Positions 29,091-37,481 of a stretch of 64,000 bases of DNA are shown piece by piece. This DNA is from Acidobacteriaceae bacterium (GTDB taxonomy: Bacteria; Acidobacteriota; Terriglobia; Terriglobales; Acidobacteriaceae): assembly GCA_031296355.1 (NCBI GenBank), contig JARLFX010000025.1, positions 1 to 64,000 on the forward strand, in the 5' to 3' direction. The position numbers were made by a program, and so were the translations under genes. How positions within the stretch are numbered: position 1 is the first letter of the stretch; each line of letters begins with the position of its first letter. A model generated the notes under the pieces. That model saw only the letters and a program-made list of their open reading frames with translations, had not been told where the DNA came from and did no database searches.

Positions 29091-30563
29091 TCAAGCCTTG
29101 CAGGCTACCGCAGACTGTGACCGCGACAATTGCGCCGCCCATGCACAAGTTGCACGTCCCAGCGGCATCGCTACGCTGCCGCGCTCCAGCGTCGCCAGTT
29201 GCACGGCAAAGTTCCCCCGTGTGGAGCATTCAGTTCCAGCCAGATGCACCTCCAGGCCGGTCGCCTCCGCCGTCAGCCGATTCAGCAGCGTGTTCTGACT
29301 GCCGCCGCCCATAATATAGAGCCGCTGTAACTTCTTGCCTGTAATCGCCTCTACCTTACGCAGCACATCCGCATAGCGCGCCGCCAGACTATGAAAGAGG
29401 AGTGAAGCCATCCTCGCCGCGTCCTCTGGCCCTGCGCCGATCTCCGCCAGTCCGCGACGCCTCAGTTGTGCATTGATTCGCTCCGGCATATCACCCTGTA
29501 GCAGCAGCTCTGCATCATCTACATCCAACACATACTTTGGCGAAGCCACCTCAGCAGCAGCCACAATCAATTCCGGCAGGCTCTGGCTCCAACCTGATTC
29601 TGCCCACTGCTCCATGCACTGCCTCAGCAGCCACATACCGTTCACATTTTTATGAAAGCAGATAGTGTCATCCGCGCCGCCAAGATTGGTAAAGTTCTCC
29701 GCCCTGGCTTCGGCGGTATTAATAGGAGCCTTCAGCAACGTACCAACCAGTGACCATGTTCCGGAACTGATGTAGGCCCAATCCTCCCCACTATACGGAA
29801 TCGCTGCAATTGCAGATGCCGTATCGTGGCATGCCGGCGCAATCAGCCGTGTATTGGCCAATGCTGGCAACTCCGTCAATGGCCCACGCAGTTTGCCCAG
29901 ATAGGTTCCAGGTGACACGATGGGAGGCGCATTGCTCAACCTACTATCCACCGCACCGAATATTTCGCGTGACCATGTGCCATCCGTACCCACCATCTGC
30001 GTATGGGTTGCATTCGTACGCTCCGCCACAGCATCGCCGCCATAACGGTAGAGCACATACTCCGGCAGATTCAGCCAAGGCAGAGCGCGCAGTTCAGGCG
30101 CATCCGCAAACATCTGGTACACAGTGTTGATGCGCATGATCTGGATACCGGTGATCTCGCGCATACGCTCAGCAGTAATGCGATGGTGCAGCGATTCTTC
30201 CGCAGCCAGCGTGCGTTCATCGCGATAACAGAAGGGATTGCGAACCGGTACGCCCTCCGCATCCAGGCGCACATAGTCCACTGCCCAGCCGTCCACGGCA
30301 ATCGATCGAATGCCTTCCGTTGCAATCTGCGCGCACAGTTTTAGCCCGTGATCCAGCCCATTGAGGATTCGATTCAGATCCCAGCACAAGCCCTCAGCCG
30401 TCTGCACTGCCAGATTTGGAAAGCGATGTACCAGTTCAATCTGCGGGCGTCCTTCCACCCACCGCAGGAGCGAGACGCGGCAACTCTCAGCGCCCAGATC
30501 CATGGCAACCAGTGCGCGCAGATCGCTCGGCATAACGGCAGTACCAGCGCCCGCCTCGCTCAT
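29091..30563 (-). CDS. rhaB: L-rhamnulokinase
   Basis: An FGGY-family sugar kinase of 490 residues that phosphorylates L-rhamnulose to rhamnulose-1-phosphate in the cytoplasm. N-terminal ATPase-fold motifs are VAMDLGAESCRVSLL and SIAVDGWAVDYVRLD; the central region has YISSGTWSLVGTLL; the C-terminal domain has LQRLYIMGGGSQNTLLNRL and GNFAVQLATLERG. The ATG at 30563 overlaps the stop of the aldolase/dehydrogenase gene (ATGA), so the two are translationally coupled. Its order and neighbours (aldolase fusion before, rhamnosidase after) support the rhamnose assignment over other FGGY kinases. Confidence 0.93.
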   Translation of the reverse strand: MSEAGAGTAVMPSDLRALVAMDLGAESCRVSLLRWVEGRPQIELVHRFPNLAVQTAEGLCWDLNRILNGLDHGLKLCAQIATEGIRSIAVDGWAVDYVRLDAEGVPVRNPFCYRDERTLAAEESLHHRITAERMREITGIQIMRINTVYQMFADAPELRALPWLNLPEYVLYRYGGDAVAERTNATHTQMVGTDGTWSREIFGAVDSRLSNAPPIVSPGTYLGKLRGPLTELPALANTRLIAPACHDTASAIAAIPYSGEDWAYISSGTWSLVGTLLKAPINTAEARAENFTNLGGADDTICFHKNVNGMWLLRQCMEQWAESGWSQSLPELIVAAAEVASPKYVLDVDDAELLLQGDMPERINAQLRRRGLAEIGAGPEDAARMASLLFHSLAARYADVLRKVEAITGKKLQRLYIMGGGSQNTLLNRLTAEATGLEVHLAGTECSTRGNFAVQLATLERGSVAMPLGRATCAWAAQLSRSQSAVACKA

Positions 30564-32764
30564 CTCAGATAGGCCTCGGTCAGTCCGCCGTCCACTGGGA
30601 TCAGGTGTCCAGTGGTGACAGGCGCTTTCGGCCCTCCCACAAAGAGTATCGCCTCAGCACAGTCCTTCGGGTCGATGGGCACATGTGTCAGCGTGCGTTT
30701 GGCATAGAAACCTGCCAGCAGGTTGCGCAGCGCGTCATCGCTCTGTGCATCGTCAAACGCAATGCCGTACTTCGTCAGCGATGCCTTCACTCGGTCACGC
30801 GGGAACATTGTCGAACCCTTCACTACCGTCGCCGGGCTGATGCCGTTCACGCGTAGCAGCGGCGAATACGTAATCGCCAGCTCGCGCACCAGGTGGCTCA
30901 GCGCCGCCTTGCTCACGTCGTATGCCTCCGAGCCATGCTTCGCAACCACCGCGTTCGCCGAACTCGTCAGTACCACGCTCCCAGTAATTCCCTGCGCCTT
31001 GAACACCTTCTGAGCCTCGTCCGTCAGCAGGTAGTTCGCCGTCACGTTGATCTCCAGCGTCAGCGCCCACTGGGTATCGCTGATCGTGCCGTCCGGCGAA
31101 GTTGGGAATATCGCCGCCGTATTCACCAGCAGATCGATGCCGCCGAATGCCTGCACCGTCGCATCCAGCGCCGCGCGGATTGCCTCGCGTTTGCGAATGT
31201 CGATCACCGTCGCCACTGCGCACTCTTTGCCGCCAATCGCCGTCGCCTCGTCTGCAACCTTCTGCGCGGCCTCTAGTGAAAGATCGGCCACCACAATGTG
31301 CGCGCCGCGAGACGCTGCCAGCAGCACCGTCTCGCGGCCAATCCCGCTTGCTCCGCCAACGATCAGCGCAACCCGGCGGCTCAACTCCTTCTCCGGCGGC
31401 TGGCGGCGAATCTTCGCCTCTTCCAGCGCCCAGTATTCAATGCGAAAGGCCTCGCTCGGCGGCAGTGCAACGTAGTTCTCATGTACCGTGAACGCGCTCG
31501 TCGGTGCAGCCGGCCCAGCCTGCGGAAGTTCCGGCGGGCACTTGCCTTCATCCATGCCGCCTGCACCTTCCATCACATGGATCGCATTGCGGTAGAACTC
31601 GCCCGTCACCCGCGACTCCATCTTATTCTTGCCGAAGCTGAACATGCCGATACCCGGCACCAGCACTACCGTCGGGCTGGCGTCGCGCATCGCCGGCGAA
31701 CCCGGAATCGCATGCGCCTTGTAATACTCCGCATACTCCGCGCGATAGGTCACCAGCTCGGCCTCGATCTTCGCTTCCAGCTCAGCCACCGGCGTTGCTG
31801 GATCCCAATCAACAAACAGCGGGCGGATCTTTGTGCGAATGAAATGGTCCGGGCAGCTCGTCCCCAGGTGCGCCAGCGCCTTCGCCGAGTTTGAATTGAT
31901 GAACGCCAGCACATCCGGCTCATCCGTAAACGTGCCGATCACACGCTGCTTCTCCGAGATGCGGCCCCGTAGCACCGGCATAATCTTCGTCGCCAGCGTC
32001 TCGCGCTCAGCGTGCGCGCTGCGCTTCGCACCGCCAAAGCTGATGCCCTTCTTCGCCGCATGCTCGCCGATAAACTGCCCGATCTGGTCGATGATGGTGA
32101 TGGTGTTCAGATAGCTCTCGCGCTGCGTATCGCCCCACGTGAACAGGCCATGTCCGCCAAGTACAACCCCGTCGCAGCCGGGAACCGATTCCACGGCGTT
32201 GCGCAGCATCATAGCCAGCTCAAAGCCCGGCCGCTGCCATGGCACCCACACCATCTTGTGTCCAAAGCGTTCGTTGAACGCCTCCATCTGCTCCAGCCCA
32301 TTCGCCGAAGCCGCCAGCGCAATACCCCAGTCCGGATGCAGATGGTCCACATGCGCGAACGGTAGAAAACCATGCAGCGGCGTATCGATGGATGCCGCCA
32401 CCGGATTGTTGCCGAAGGTGCACAGCGGATACATCGCCACGATCTCGTCTTCGCGCGCCACGCCCTGATAGCTCTTCTCCAGCGCCAGCACCTTATCCAG
32501 GTACAGCGTGGCAAATCCCTCGCGCTTAATGCTGCCCAGATCGCCACCGGATCCCTTCACCCACAAGACCTTCTTCGGCTGCCCATCCAGCGGGTCGACC
32601 ATATCGATCTTGGAGCTGGTGTTGCCGCCACCAAAGTTGGTCAGGCGCAAATCAGAGCCAAGTAGATTGGAGCGATAACGCAGAAGTTCCGGGGCATCGA
32701 GTCTGGATGCAACGGCCTCGTCCCATCGGTCTTCAAGAAATTTCAGTGTGTTGGAATGTGCCAT
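30560..32764 (-). CDS. rhaD: Bifunctional rhamnulose-1-phosphate aldolase / L-lactaldehyde dehydrogenase
   Basis: A 734-residue two-domain enzyme of the RhaEW (YuxG-like) type. The N-terminal class II aldolase/adducin domain (about 1-430) has LRLTNFGGGNTSSKIDM, KGSGGDLGSI, HVDHLHPDWGIALAAS and GHGLFTWG, which supply zinc-binding histidines. The C-terminal SDR domain (about 465-734) has ALIVGGASGIGRETVLLAA, the serine in VVLTSSANAVVAK and YDVSKAALSHL as YxxxK. It cleaves rhamnulose-1-phosphate to DHAP and L-lactaldehyde and oxidises the latter to L-lactate. The frame is open to 32839, but MAHSNTLKF at 32764 is the family N-terminus. It is the first gene of the - strand operon, with a candidate operator about 90 bases upstream. 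The symbol is used loosely because this is a fusion. Confidence 0.93.
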   Translation of the reverse strand: MAHSNTLKFLEDRWDEAVASRLDAPELLRYRSNLLGSDLRLTNFGGGNTSSKIDMVDPLDGQPKKVLWVKGSGGDLGSIKREGFATLYLDKVLALEKSYQGVAREDEIVAMYPLCTFGNNPVAASIDTPLHGFLPFAHVDHLHPDWGIALAASANGLEQMEAFNERFGHKMVWVPWQRPGFELAMMLRNAVESVPGCDGVVLGGHGLFTWGDTQRESYLNTITIIDQIGQFIGEHAAKKGISFGGAKRSAHAERETLATKIMPVLRGRISEKQRVIGTFTDEPDVLAFINSNSAKALAHLGTSCPDHFIRTKIRPLFVDWDPATPVAELEAKIEAELVTYRAEYAEYYKAHAIPGSPAMRDASPTVVLVPGIGMFSFGKNKMESRVTGEFYRNAIHVMEGAGGMDEGKCPPELPQAGPAAPTSAFTVHENYVALPPSEAFRIEYWALEEAKIRRQPPEKELSRRVALIVGGASGIGRETVLLAASRGAHIVVADLSLEAAQKVADEATAIGGKECAVATVIDIRKREAIRAALDATVQAFGGIDLLVNTAAIFPTSPDGTISDTQWALTLEINVTANYLLTDEAQKVFKAQGITGSVVLTSSANAVVAKHGSEAYDVSKAALSHLVRELAITYSPLLRVNGISPATVVKGSTMFPRDRVKASLTKYGIAFDDAQSDDALRNLLAGFYAKRTLTHVPIDPKDCAEAILFVGGPKAPVTTGHLIPVDGGLTEAYLR

Positions 32765-32854
32765 GCCGCGGACCTGCTTTTCCCTTAAAAAGCCTCTGCC
32801 GCAAGTTAAAATCACGGCATGATGATGATCCCACACCATCGCTCAATAGGGCAA

Positions 32855-32866
32855 CTATTTCAATAG
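32855..32866. promoter_or_regulatory. Candidate operator CTATTTCAATAG upstream of aldolase operon
   Basis: Perfect 5-base arms CTATT/AATAG around TC. The core TATTTCAATA occurs again, inverted, in the rhaI-rhaT intergenic region (35412-35421). A second inverted repeat GTATT-G-AATAC lies at 32876-32886, touching the stop of the regulator gene. Function is inferred from position and recurrence. Confidence 0.45.
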
Positions 32867-32885
32867 GGATAATAGGTATTGAATA

Positions 32886-34067
32886 CTACTTCTTTCTGGT
32901 TCCCCTGGTCTTGGCTGGAACTGCATCCTCTAGCTGCTCCTTTGGCACAACAGCCAGTGCCGCTTGCTCCAGCATGCGTGCTGCCATATCTGCCGTAATC
33001 GCCTTATGCTCTGCATAGTTGTACGGTGCAATTTTTTCACCACGCAACAGCGAAAGTCCGAGGTCGATCAGCTTAGGTCCATAGGCTTCGTGCGAAATGG
33101 ACGCAATGGCCGGGCTTCCCTTCCGTTGCATCTCTACCACCATCTCGGGAACGCAATCCTGCCCCACAACAGCCACGTGCTTCTCGCGGCCCAGAGAGCG
33201 CACGGCTTCAATGGCGCCCATGGCACTAGTGTCGTTCGCAGCCGCGATCAGGACGTGTTTGTCCTTGGGGTGGCGATTCAAAAAGTCCAGGACGACTCGG
33301 TAGCTCTTGTCACGCATGCCGCGGCCATCGATGCGAACAAACGCTTCAACTGGCAGGTTTGGCAGCCGGCTCTTGATGCCCTCAAAAGCCCCCGTAATGC
33401 GGCTCTGCACTAGTTGTCCCGCCTCTTCCAGATCCAGGCCAACGGTCCAGTCCACGTTGCCTTCCCAGCGATTTAGCGCATGATCTGCCAGTAACCCGCC
33501 TGCTTCCAGACCGGCCCGGTAGTTATCCACGCCAAAGTACGTGGCACGCGGATGCGGAATATCCACCGCGATCAGCGGAATACCAGCGGCAGCAATCCTG
33601 TCTGCAATGATCGGCGCCACATGCTCGTCAATCTGGAACTCGATCACAATATCCACGTGTTCGCGAATGAAGGTTTCCGCATTCTCAATTGCGGCATTGG
33701 CTTCATAACGATTGTCCAGCACCAGCAGGTCCACGCCCACAGCTGTTGCGGCCTCGCGCAGGCTGGCCGTCACGGCTTCCGAGAATGGCATCTCCGAGCT
33801 CTGGCTGCCGAATCCGAATCGCAGCTTCTTTGGACTCGCAATACGGCGGTACGTGCGGTCCGCCCCCTGGCCCACATAACCACGATGCACCAGCGTCTTC
33901 AGAATGCGGTAGACCGTCGTCTTTGATATCTTGGTCCGCTTGTGGATGGCTTCCAACACCATCGGCTCGTTCTCATGCTCCAGCAGTTCCAGAATGTCCA
34001 GGGCCTTGGTAAGTACCGGAATCAGGTACCGCCGCTTGGTCTTGTCTTTGGTTGTCGCCACGTTCAC
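32886..34067 (-). CDS. Chimeric transcriptional regulator: IclR-like winged helix plus periplasmic-binding-protein sensor
   Basis: A 393-residue protein probably controlling the rhamnose/pectin genes. Residues about 15-75 form a winged helix like that of IclR regulators (LTKALDILELLEHENEPM and ISKTTVYRILKTLVHRGYV). Residues about 85-365 resemble a type I sugar-binding periplasmic protein (VDIVIEFQIDEHVAPIIADR, GIPLIAVDIPHP, FGVDNYRAGLEAGGLLADHA, LIAAANDTSAMGAIEA and VAVVGQDCVPEMV) rather than an IclR effector domain. No signal peptide is present, so the sensor acts in the cytoplasm, as in LacI proteins. A basic tail (KTRGTRKK) ends it. It sits between the aldolase operon and rhaI on the same strand; L-rhamnose or a metabolite is the likely ligand by context. 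Confidence 0.82.
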   Translation of the reverse strand: MNVATTKDKTKRRYLIPVLTKALDILELLEHENEPMVLEAIHKRTKISKTTVYRILKTLVHRGYVGQGADRTYRRIASPKKLRFGFGSQSSEMPFSEAVTASLREAATAVGVDLLVLDNRYEANAAIENAETFIREHVDIVIEFQIDEHVAPIIADRIAAAGIPLIAVDIPHPRATYFGVDNYRAGLEAGGLLADHALNRWEGNVDWTVGLDLEEAGQLVQSRITGAFEGIKSRLPNLPVEAFVRIDGRGMRDKSYRVVLDFLNRHPKDKHVLIAAANDTSAMGAIEAVRSLGREKHVAVVGQDCVPEMVVEMQRKGSPAIASISHEAYGPKLIDLGLSLLRGEKIAPYNYAEHKAITADMAARMLEQAALAVVPKEQLEDAVPAKTRGTRKK

Positions 34068-34123
34068 TCCGTTCGGCTGCCGCTGCCGGAACTACAGATC
34101 CAAAAACGACATTCCCCTAATGA

Positions 34124-34139
34124 ATTCTGAACTCAGAAT
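34124..34139. promoter_or_regulatory. Inverted repeat ATTCTGA-AC-TCAGAAT upstream of regulator
   Basis: Perfect 7-base arms around two bases, 57 bases before the regulator start and 16 bases after the rhaI stop. It may be an autoregulatory site; no T-run suggests it is not a terminator for rhaI. Confidence 0.4.
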
Positions 34140-34154
34140 AGCATTCACTCAGGC

Positions 34155-35345
34155 CTAAGCATAGGAGCTTTGCGATGTAGCATTCTTAGCCTTGCGTTCC
34201 GCCGTGATGCGTTCCACATAGCCTCCTGCACGTAACGCTGCCAGAGGATCAGAAGGCAGACCGCGCTGCTCACGCCACTCCCGGACCAGCGGACGCACAT
34301 CGACCCAAAACGCCCCGCGGAAGAGCTCCTCGGCTTCCACCAGCCTGCAGCCGTCCTGCAACTCAATCAGTGCCTCTTGGTCTACTAAAGCGGCCTTGGC
34401 ATACAGCTCCTGCGCAGTCGCCACAGTCTGCACCATCGCCTCCACCTTGCCCTTGAGATTGTGACTTTGGTCGATCATGAAGGCAGGCGTACTGTCACTC
34501 CCCTTCGCAAACTGCTCAAACTGAATTTCGTGGAAGATGCGGAAGATCTGGTACGGATCGATTGACCCCAGCGTCAGATCATCATCTGCATACTTGCGAT
34601 CGTTGAAGTGGAATCCGCCCAGCATACCCAGTTCCAGCAGCCATGCCACAATCTGCTCAATATTCGTGCCCTGATAGTGATGCCCTGTGTCTACCAGAAC
34701 CTTTGCCTGCGGCCCCGCACTGCGTGAGAGCTCCAGCGCCATGCCCCAGTCGGCGATATCAGTATGGTAGAAAGCAGGCTCGAACGGCTTATATTCAACC
34801 AGCATGGTCTGCGCCGGTGCCAGTGCCGCATGCGTCTGGGACAATGCCTCCTGCGCCCAGCCAATCCGGCGCCGCACACTCTGGCTCCCCGGATAGTTCG
34901 ATCCATCCGCAATCCACAGCGAAACCTCCGCCGATCCGAGTGCCTTGCCAATCTCTACCGAGTCCACCAGATGGTGGATTGCCTTTTCGCGGATCTCTGC
35001 ACTCGGATTGCAGATAGACCCGAATTTGTACTCCTGATCCTGAAAGAGATTTGGGTTAATCGACCCCGTACGCACCCCGGTCTTGCGCTCCAAAGCCTTG
35101 ATCGCCGCCACATCATCTAAGCCGTTGGGCAGATCCCACAGCACATGCAGCGCCAGCGTAGGCGTAACGCCAGTGAGCCGGTTCACTTCAGCCGCGTCGG
35201 CGAATTTCTCTTCGATGCTGGAAGCCGCGGCTGCCTGCTGAAACTTACCGAAGCGCGTGCCGGTATTGGCAAATCCCCACGATGGGATTTCAATGGCGAA
35301 TAAATCCAGTGCGCGAAATACACGGTCTCGATTGGTATCTGGCAT
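34155..35345 (-). CDS. rhaI: L-rhamnose isomerase (RhaI type)
   Basis: A 396-residue TIM-barrel sugar isomerase that converts L-rhamnose to L-rhamnulose. The sequence matches the RhaI/Pseudomonas-type family (xylose-isomerase-like barrel) rather than enterobacterial RhaA: FAIEIPSWGFANTGTRFGKF, ALHVLWDLPNG, GSAEVSLWIADGSNYPGS, LVEYKPFEPAFYHTDIADWG, VDTGHHYQGTNIEQIVAWLL and GGFHFNDRKYADDDLTLGSI, with Glu/Asp/His residues for two metal ions. The frame is open to 35372, but the ATG at 35345 follows GAGGGAAG and begins with the expected MPDTNRDRV. It is divergent from rhaT, with a 237-base shared control region. Confidence 0.92.
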   Translation of the reverse strand: MPDTNRDRVFRALDLFAIEIPSWGFANTGTRFGKFQQAAAASSIEEKFADAAEVNRLTGVTPTLALHVLWDLPNGLDDVAAIKALERKTGVRTGSINPNLFQDQEYKFGSICNPSAEIREKAIHHLVDSVEIGKALGSAEVSLWIADGSNYPGSQSVRRRIGWAQEALSQTHAALAPAQTMLVEYKPFEPAFYHTDIADWGMALELSRSAGPQAKVLVDTGHHYQGTNIEQIVAWLLELGMLGGFHFNDRKYADDDLTLGSIDPYQIFRIFHEIQFEQFAKGSDSTPAFMIDQSHNLKGKVEAMVQTVATAQELYAKAALVDQEALIELQDGCRLVEAEELFRGAFWVDVRPLVREWREQRGLPSDPLAALRAGGYVERITAERKAKNATSQSSYA

Positions 35346-35411
35346 AAAACACTTCCCTCTGAGGGCCTGCATGCGTTAACACGTTCAGTTTATATATGGA
35401 ACTATAATACG

Positions 35412-35421
35412 TATTGAAATA
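35412..35421. promoter_or_regulatory. Candidate operator TATTGAAATA in rhaI-rhaT intergenic region
   Basis: The exact reverse complement of the TATTTCAATA core found before the aldolase operon, 67 bases upstream of rhaI. It overlaps the palindrome AATACGTATT (35406-35415). A related half site ATTCAATAG lies at 35480-35488 on the rhaT side. Probably bound by the adjacent regulator. Confidence 0.45.
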
Positions 35422-35582
35422 AACTGGGGAAGTAACACGGATTTTACAATCCCCTCACCATGCATCGTCAAGCATTTAGATTCAATAGAGGTTTTATTTA
35501 CTATTTTATATTTGCTGGGGTACGATGGCTTCGCCCCCGGATAGAATGATCTGCAGATTCCGGAGTGTGCGCTCGAGGCTTA

Positions 35583-36719
35583 ATGGGTCCCAATCCTTTT
35601 CTCGGTGTCGTCTTTCACTGGCTCGGCGGCCTTGCGTCCGCCAGTAACTTTATCCCCTTTCGCGGCATCAAACGCTGGTCATGGGAGGTCTATTGGATCA
35701 TCCAGGGCATAGCCGCATGGTTGATCGCCCCCACCCTGATCGCCAGTTTTTTTGTTCCTAACCTCTCCGGCATCCTGCACGCTGCCCCCGCATCCAGCAT
35801 CGGCTACGCCGCATTCTGGGGGATGCTCTGGGGCGTGGGGGGACTCACCTTCGGCCTGGCTATCCGCTATCTCGGCCTGGGCCTGGGCTACGCAATCGCC
35901 CTGGGCTTCTGCACCGCCTTCGGCACGCTCATTCCGCCGATCTATCACGGCGAATGGCACACCATCATCACCGAAAGCTCCGGACGGGTCATCCTGGCTG
36001 GCGTAGCCATGTGTCTGCTCGCAATTGCCATCAGCGGCGCCGCCGGCTACTCCAAAGAATCGGAGATCACAGAAGAAGAAAAGACCGTCACCGGCGAGCG
36101 CGATTTTTCCTTCCTCAAGGGACTCTGCGTCGCCATCTTTGCCGGCATCATGAGCTCGTTCTTCGCCTTTGGCCTGGATGCGGGCAAACCCATCGCAGCC
36201 ATTACCCGCACCCAGCTCCTGGCGCATGGGCGCGCCGACCTGTGGGCTAATCTTCCCGTACTGATCGTAGTCCTCTCCGGAGGATTTCTTACCAATCTGG
36301 TGTGGTCCTCCATCCTGATTGCGCGCAACCATTCGCTCGCCCAGTTCGCCGGACAACCCGGTGAAAATCCCATGGGTGCTCCCGATGCATCCACCGATAT
36401 TGAGCCAAGCAGTGCCACTGCTCGCATCACCCCATTCGTACTCCTATCCAATTACCTACTCGCGGCATCCGCAGGAATTATCTGGTACTTTCAGTTCTTC
36501 TTTTACTCCATGGGAACCACCAAGATGGGCAAGTATGATTTCGCCAGTTGGACGCTGCATATGGCGAGCATTATCATCTTTGCAACCCTCTGGGGCGTTG
36601 CCCTGCGAGAATGGAAGGGCACCAGCCTGCGTACGCGCCTGTTGGTCACCTGTGGCCTGCTGATGCTGGTCAGCTCAACCGTCGTCGTCGGATACGGCAG
36701 CTATCTCAAGCTGCACTGA
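35583..36719 (+). CDS. rhaT: L-rhamnose/proton symporter
   Basis: An inner-membrane permease of 378 residues with about ten hydrophobic segments, matching the RhaT family along its whole length: GVVFHWLGGLASASNFIPFR, IKRWSWEVYWIIQGIAAWLI, LTFGLAIRYLGLGLGYAIAL, FLKGLCVAIFAGIMSSFFAF, and near the C-terminus GIIWYFQFFFYSMGTTKMG and YDFASWTLHM. It takes up L-rhamnose with a proton. The ATG at 35583 has a GAGG just upstream; a GTG at 35565 is an alternative. lutA starts about 24 bases after its stop, so rhaT-lutABC is likely one operon. Confidence 0.95.
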   Translation: MGPNPFLGVVFHWLGGLASASNFIPFRGIKRWSWEVYWIIQGIAAWLIAPTLIASFFVPNLSGILHAAPASSIGYAAFWGMLWGVGGLTFGLAIRYLGLGLGYAIALGFCTAFGTLIPPIYHGEWHTIITESSGRVILAGVAMCLLAIAISGAAGYSKESEITEEEKTVTGERDFSFLKGLCVAIFAGIMSSFFAFGLDAGKPIAAITRTQLLAHGRADLWANLPVLIVVLSGGFLTNLVWSSILIARNHSLAQFAGQPGENPMGAPDASTDIEPSSATARITPFVLLSNYLLAASAGIIWYFQFFFYSMGTTKMGKYDFASWTLHMASIIIFATLWGVALREWKGTSLRTRLLVTCGLLMLVSSTVVVGYGSYLKLH

Positions 36720-36743
36720 GACGCCTCACCATGAAGGAGTGCC

Positions 36744-37481
36744 TTGCAAATCGCGCTTTTTGTCGCCTGCTATAACGACACGCTCTTCCCGCAGACGGGC
36801 ATTGCGGTCACGAATGTGCTGGAGCGTCTCGGACACACCGTCACCTTCCCCATGCAGCAGACCTGTTGCGGCCAGATGCACTACAACACCGGCTTCCATC
36901 GCGAAGCAGTACCCATCGTCCGCCGATTCGTGCAAACATTTGCAGACTCAGAAGTCGTCTGTGTTCCGTCTTCATCGTGTGTCGCCATGATGCGCGAACA
37001 CTACGAGATGATCGCTGAGTCAGAGAATGATCCTGCATTTCTTGCCGACGTCCGCGCCCTGCTGCCGCGCATCTTTGAACTCTCCGAGCTCCTGGTAGAT
37101 CGTCTCGGCATCGAGAATGTGGGTGCCTCATTTCCGCACAGTGTCGCCTACCATCCTTCGTGCCACTCCGTTCGAGTGCTGCACCTGGGCGATAAACCCA
37201 CCCGCCTGCTCCGCGCCGTCAAAGGGCTCAGTCTCATCGATATTCCCAATAAAGACCAGTGCTGCGGCTTCGGCGGAACCTTCGCGGTCAAGAATGCTGA
37301 CGTCTCCGGCGCCATGCTGGCAGAGAAGCAAGCCAGCATCCTCTCCACTGGCGCAGAGGTCGTCACCGCCGTCGACAACTCCTGCCTCATGCACATCTAC
37401 GGCGGCCTGCACCGCGCTGGCTCCAAAATCCGCACGCTGCACATGGCGGAGATCCTAGCCTCACAGGAGAGCGCCCGATGA
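36744..37481 (+). CDS. lutA: L-lactate oxidation subunit LutA-like (Fe-S oxidoreductase)
   Basis: A 245-residue protein of the LutA/YkgE family with two CCG-type cysteine-rich domains: MQQTCCGQMHYNTGF, VPSSSCVAMMREHYE, VAYHPSCHSVRVLHLG and DQCCGFGGTFAVKNADVSGA. It is a subunit of the LutABC L-lactate:quinone oxidoreductase-type complex that makes pyruvate. The start is a TTG at 36744 with AGGAG 4 bases upstream; no in-frame ATG gives the family N-terminus. Its stop overlaps the start of lutB (ATGA). Confidence 0.93.
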   Translation: MQIALFVACYNDTLFPQTGIAVTNVLERLGHTVTFPMQQTCCGQMHYNTGFHREAVPIVRRFVQTFADSEVVCVPSSSCVAMMREHYEMIAESENDPAFLADVRALLPRIFELSELLVDRLGIENVGASFPHSVAYHPSCHSVRVLHLGDKPTRLLRAVKGLSLIDIPNKDQCCGFGGTFAVKNADVSGAMLAEKQASILSTGAEVVTAVDNSCLMHIYGGLHRAGSKIRTLHMAEILASQESAR

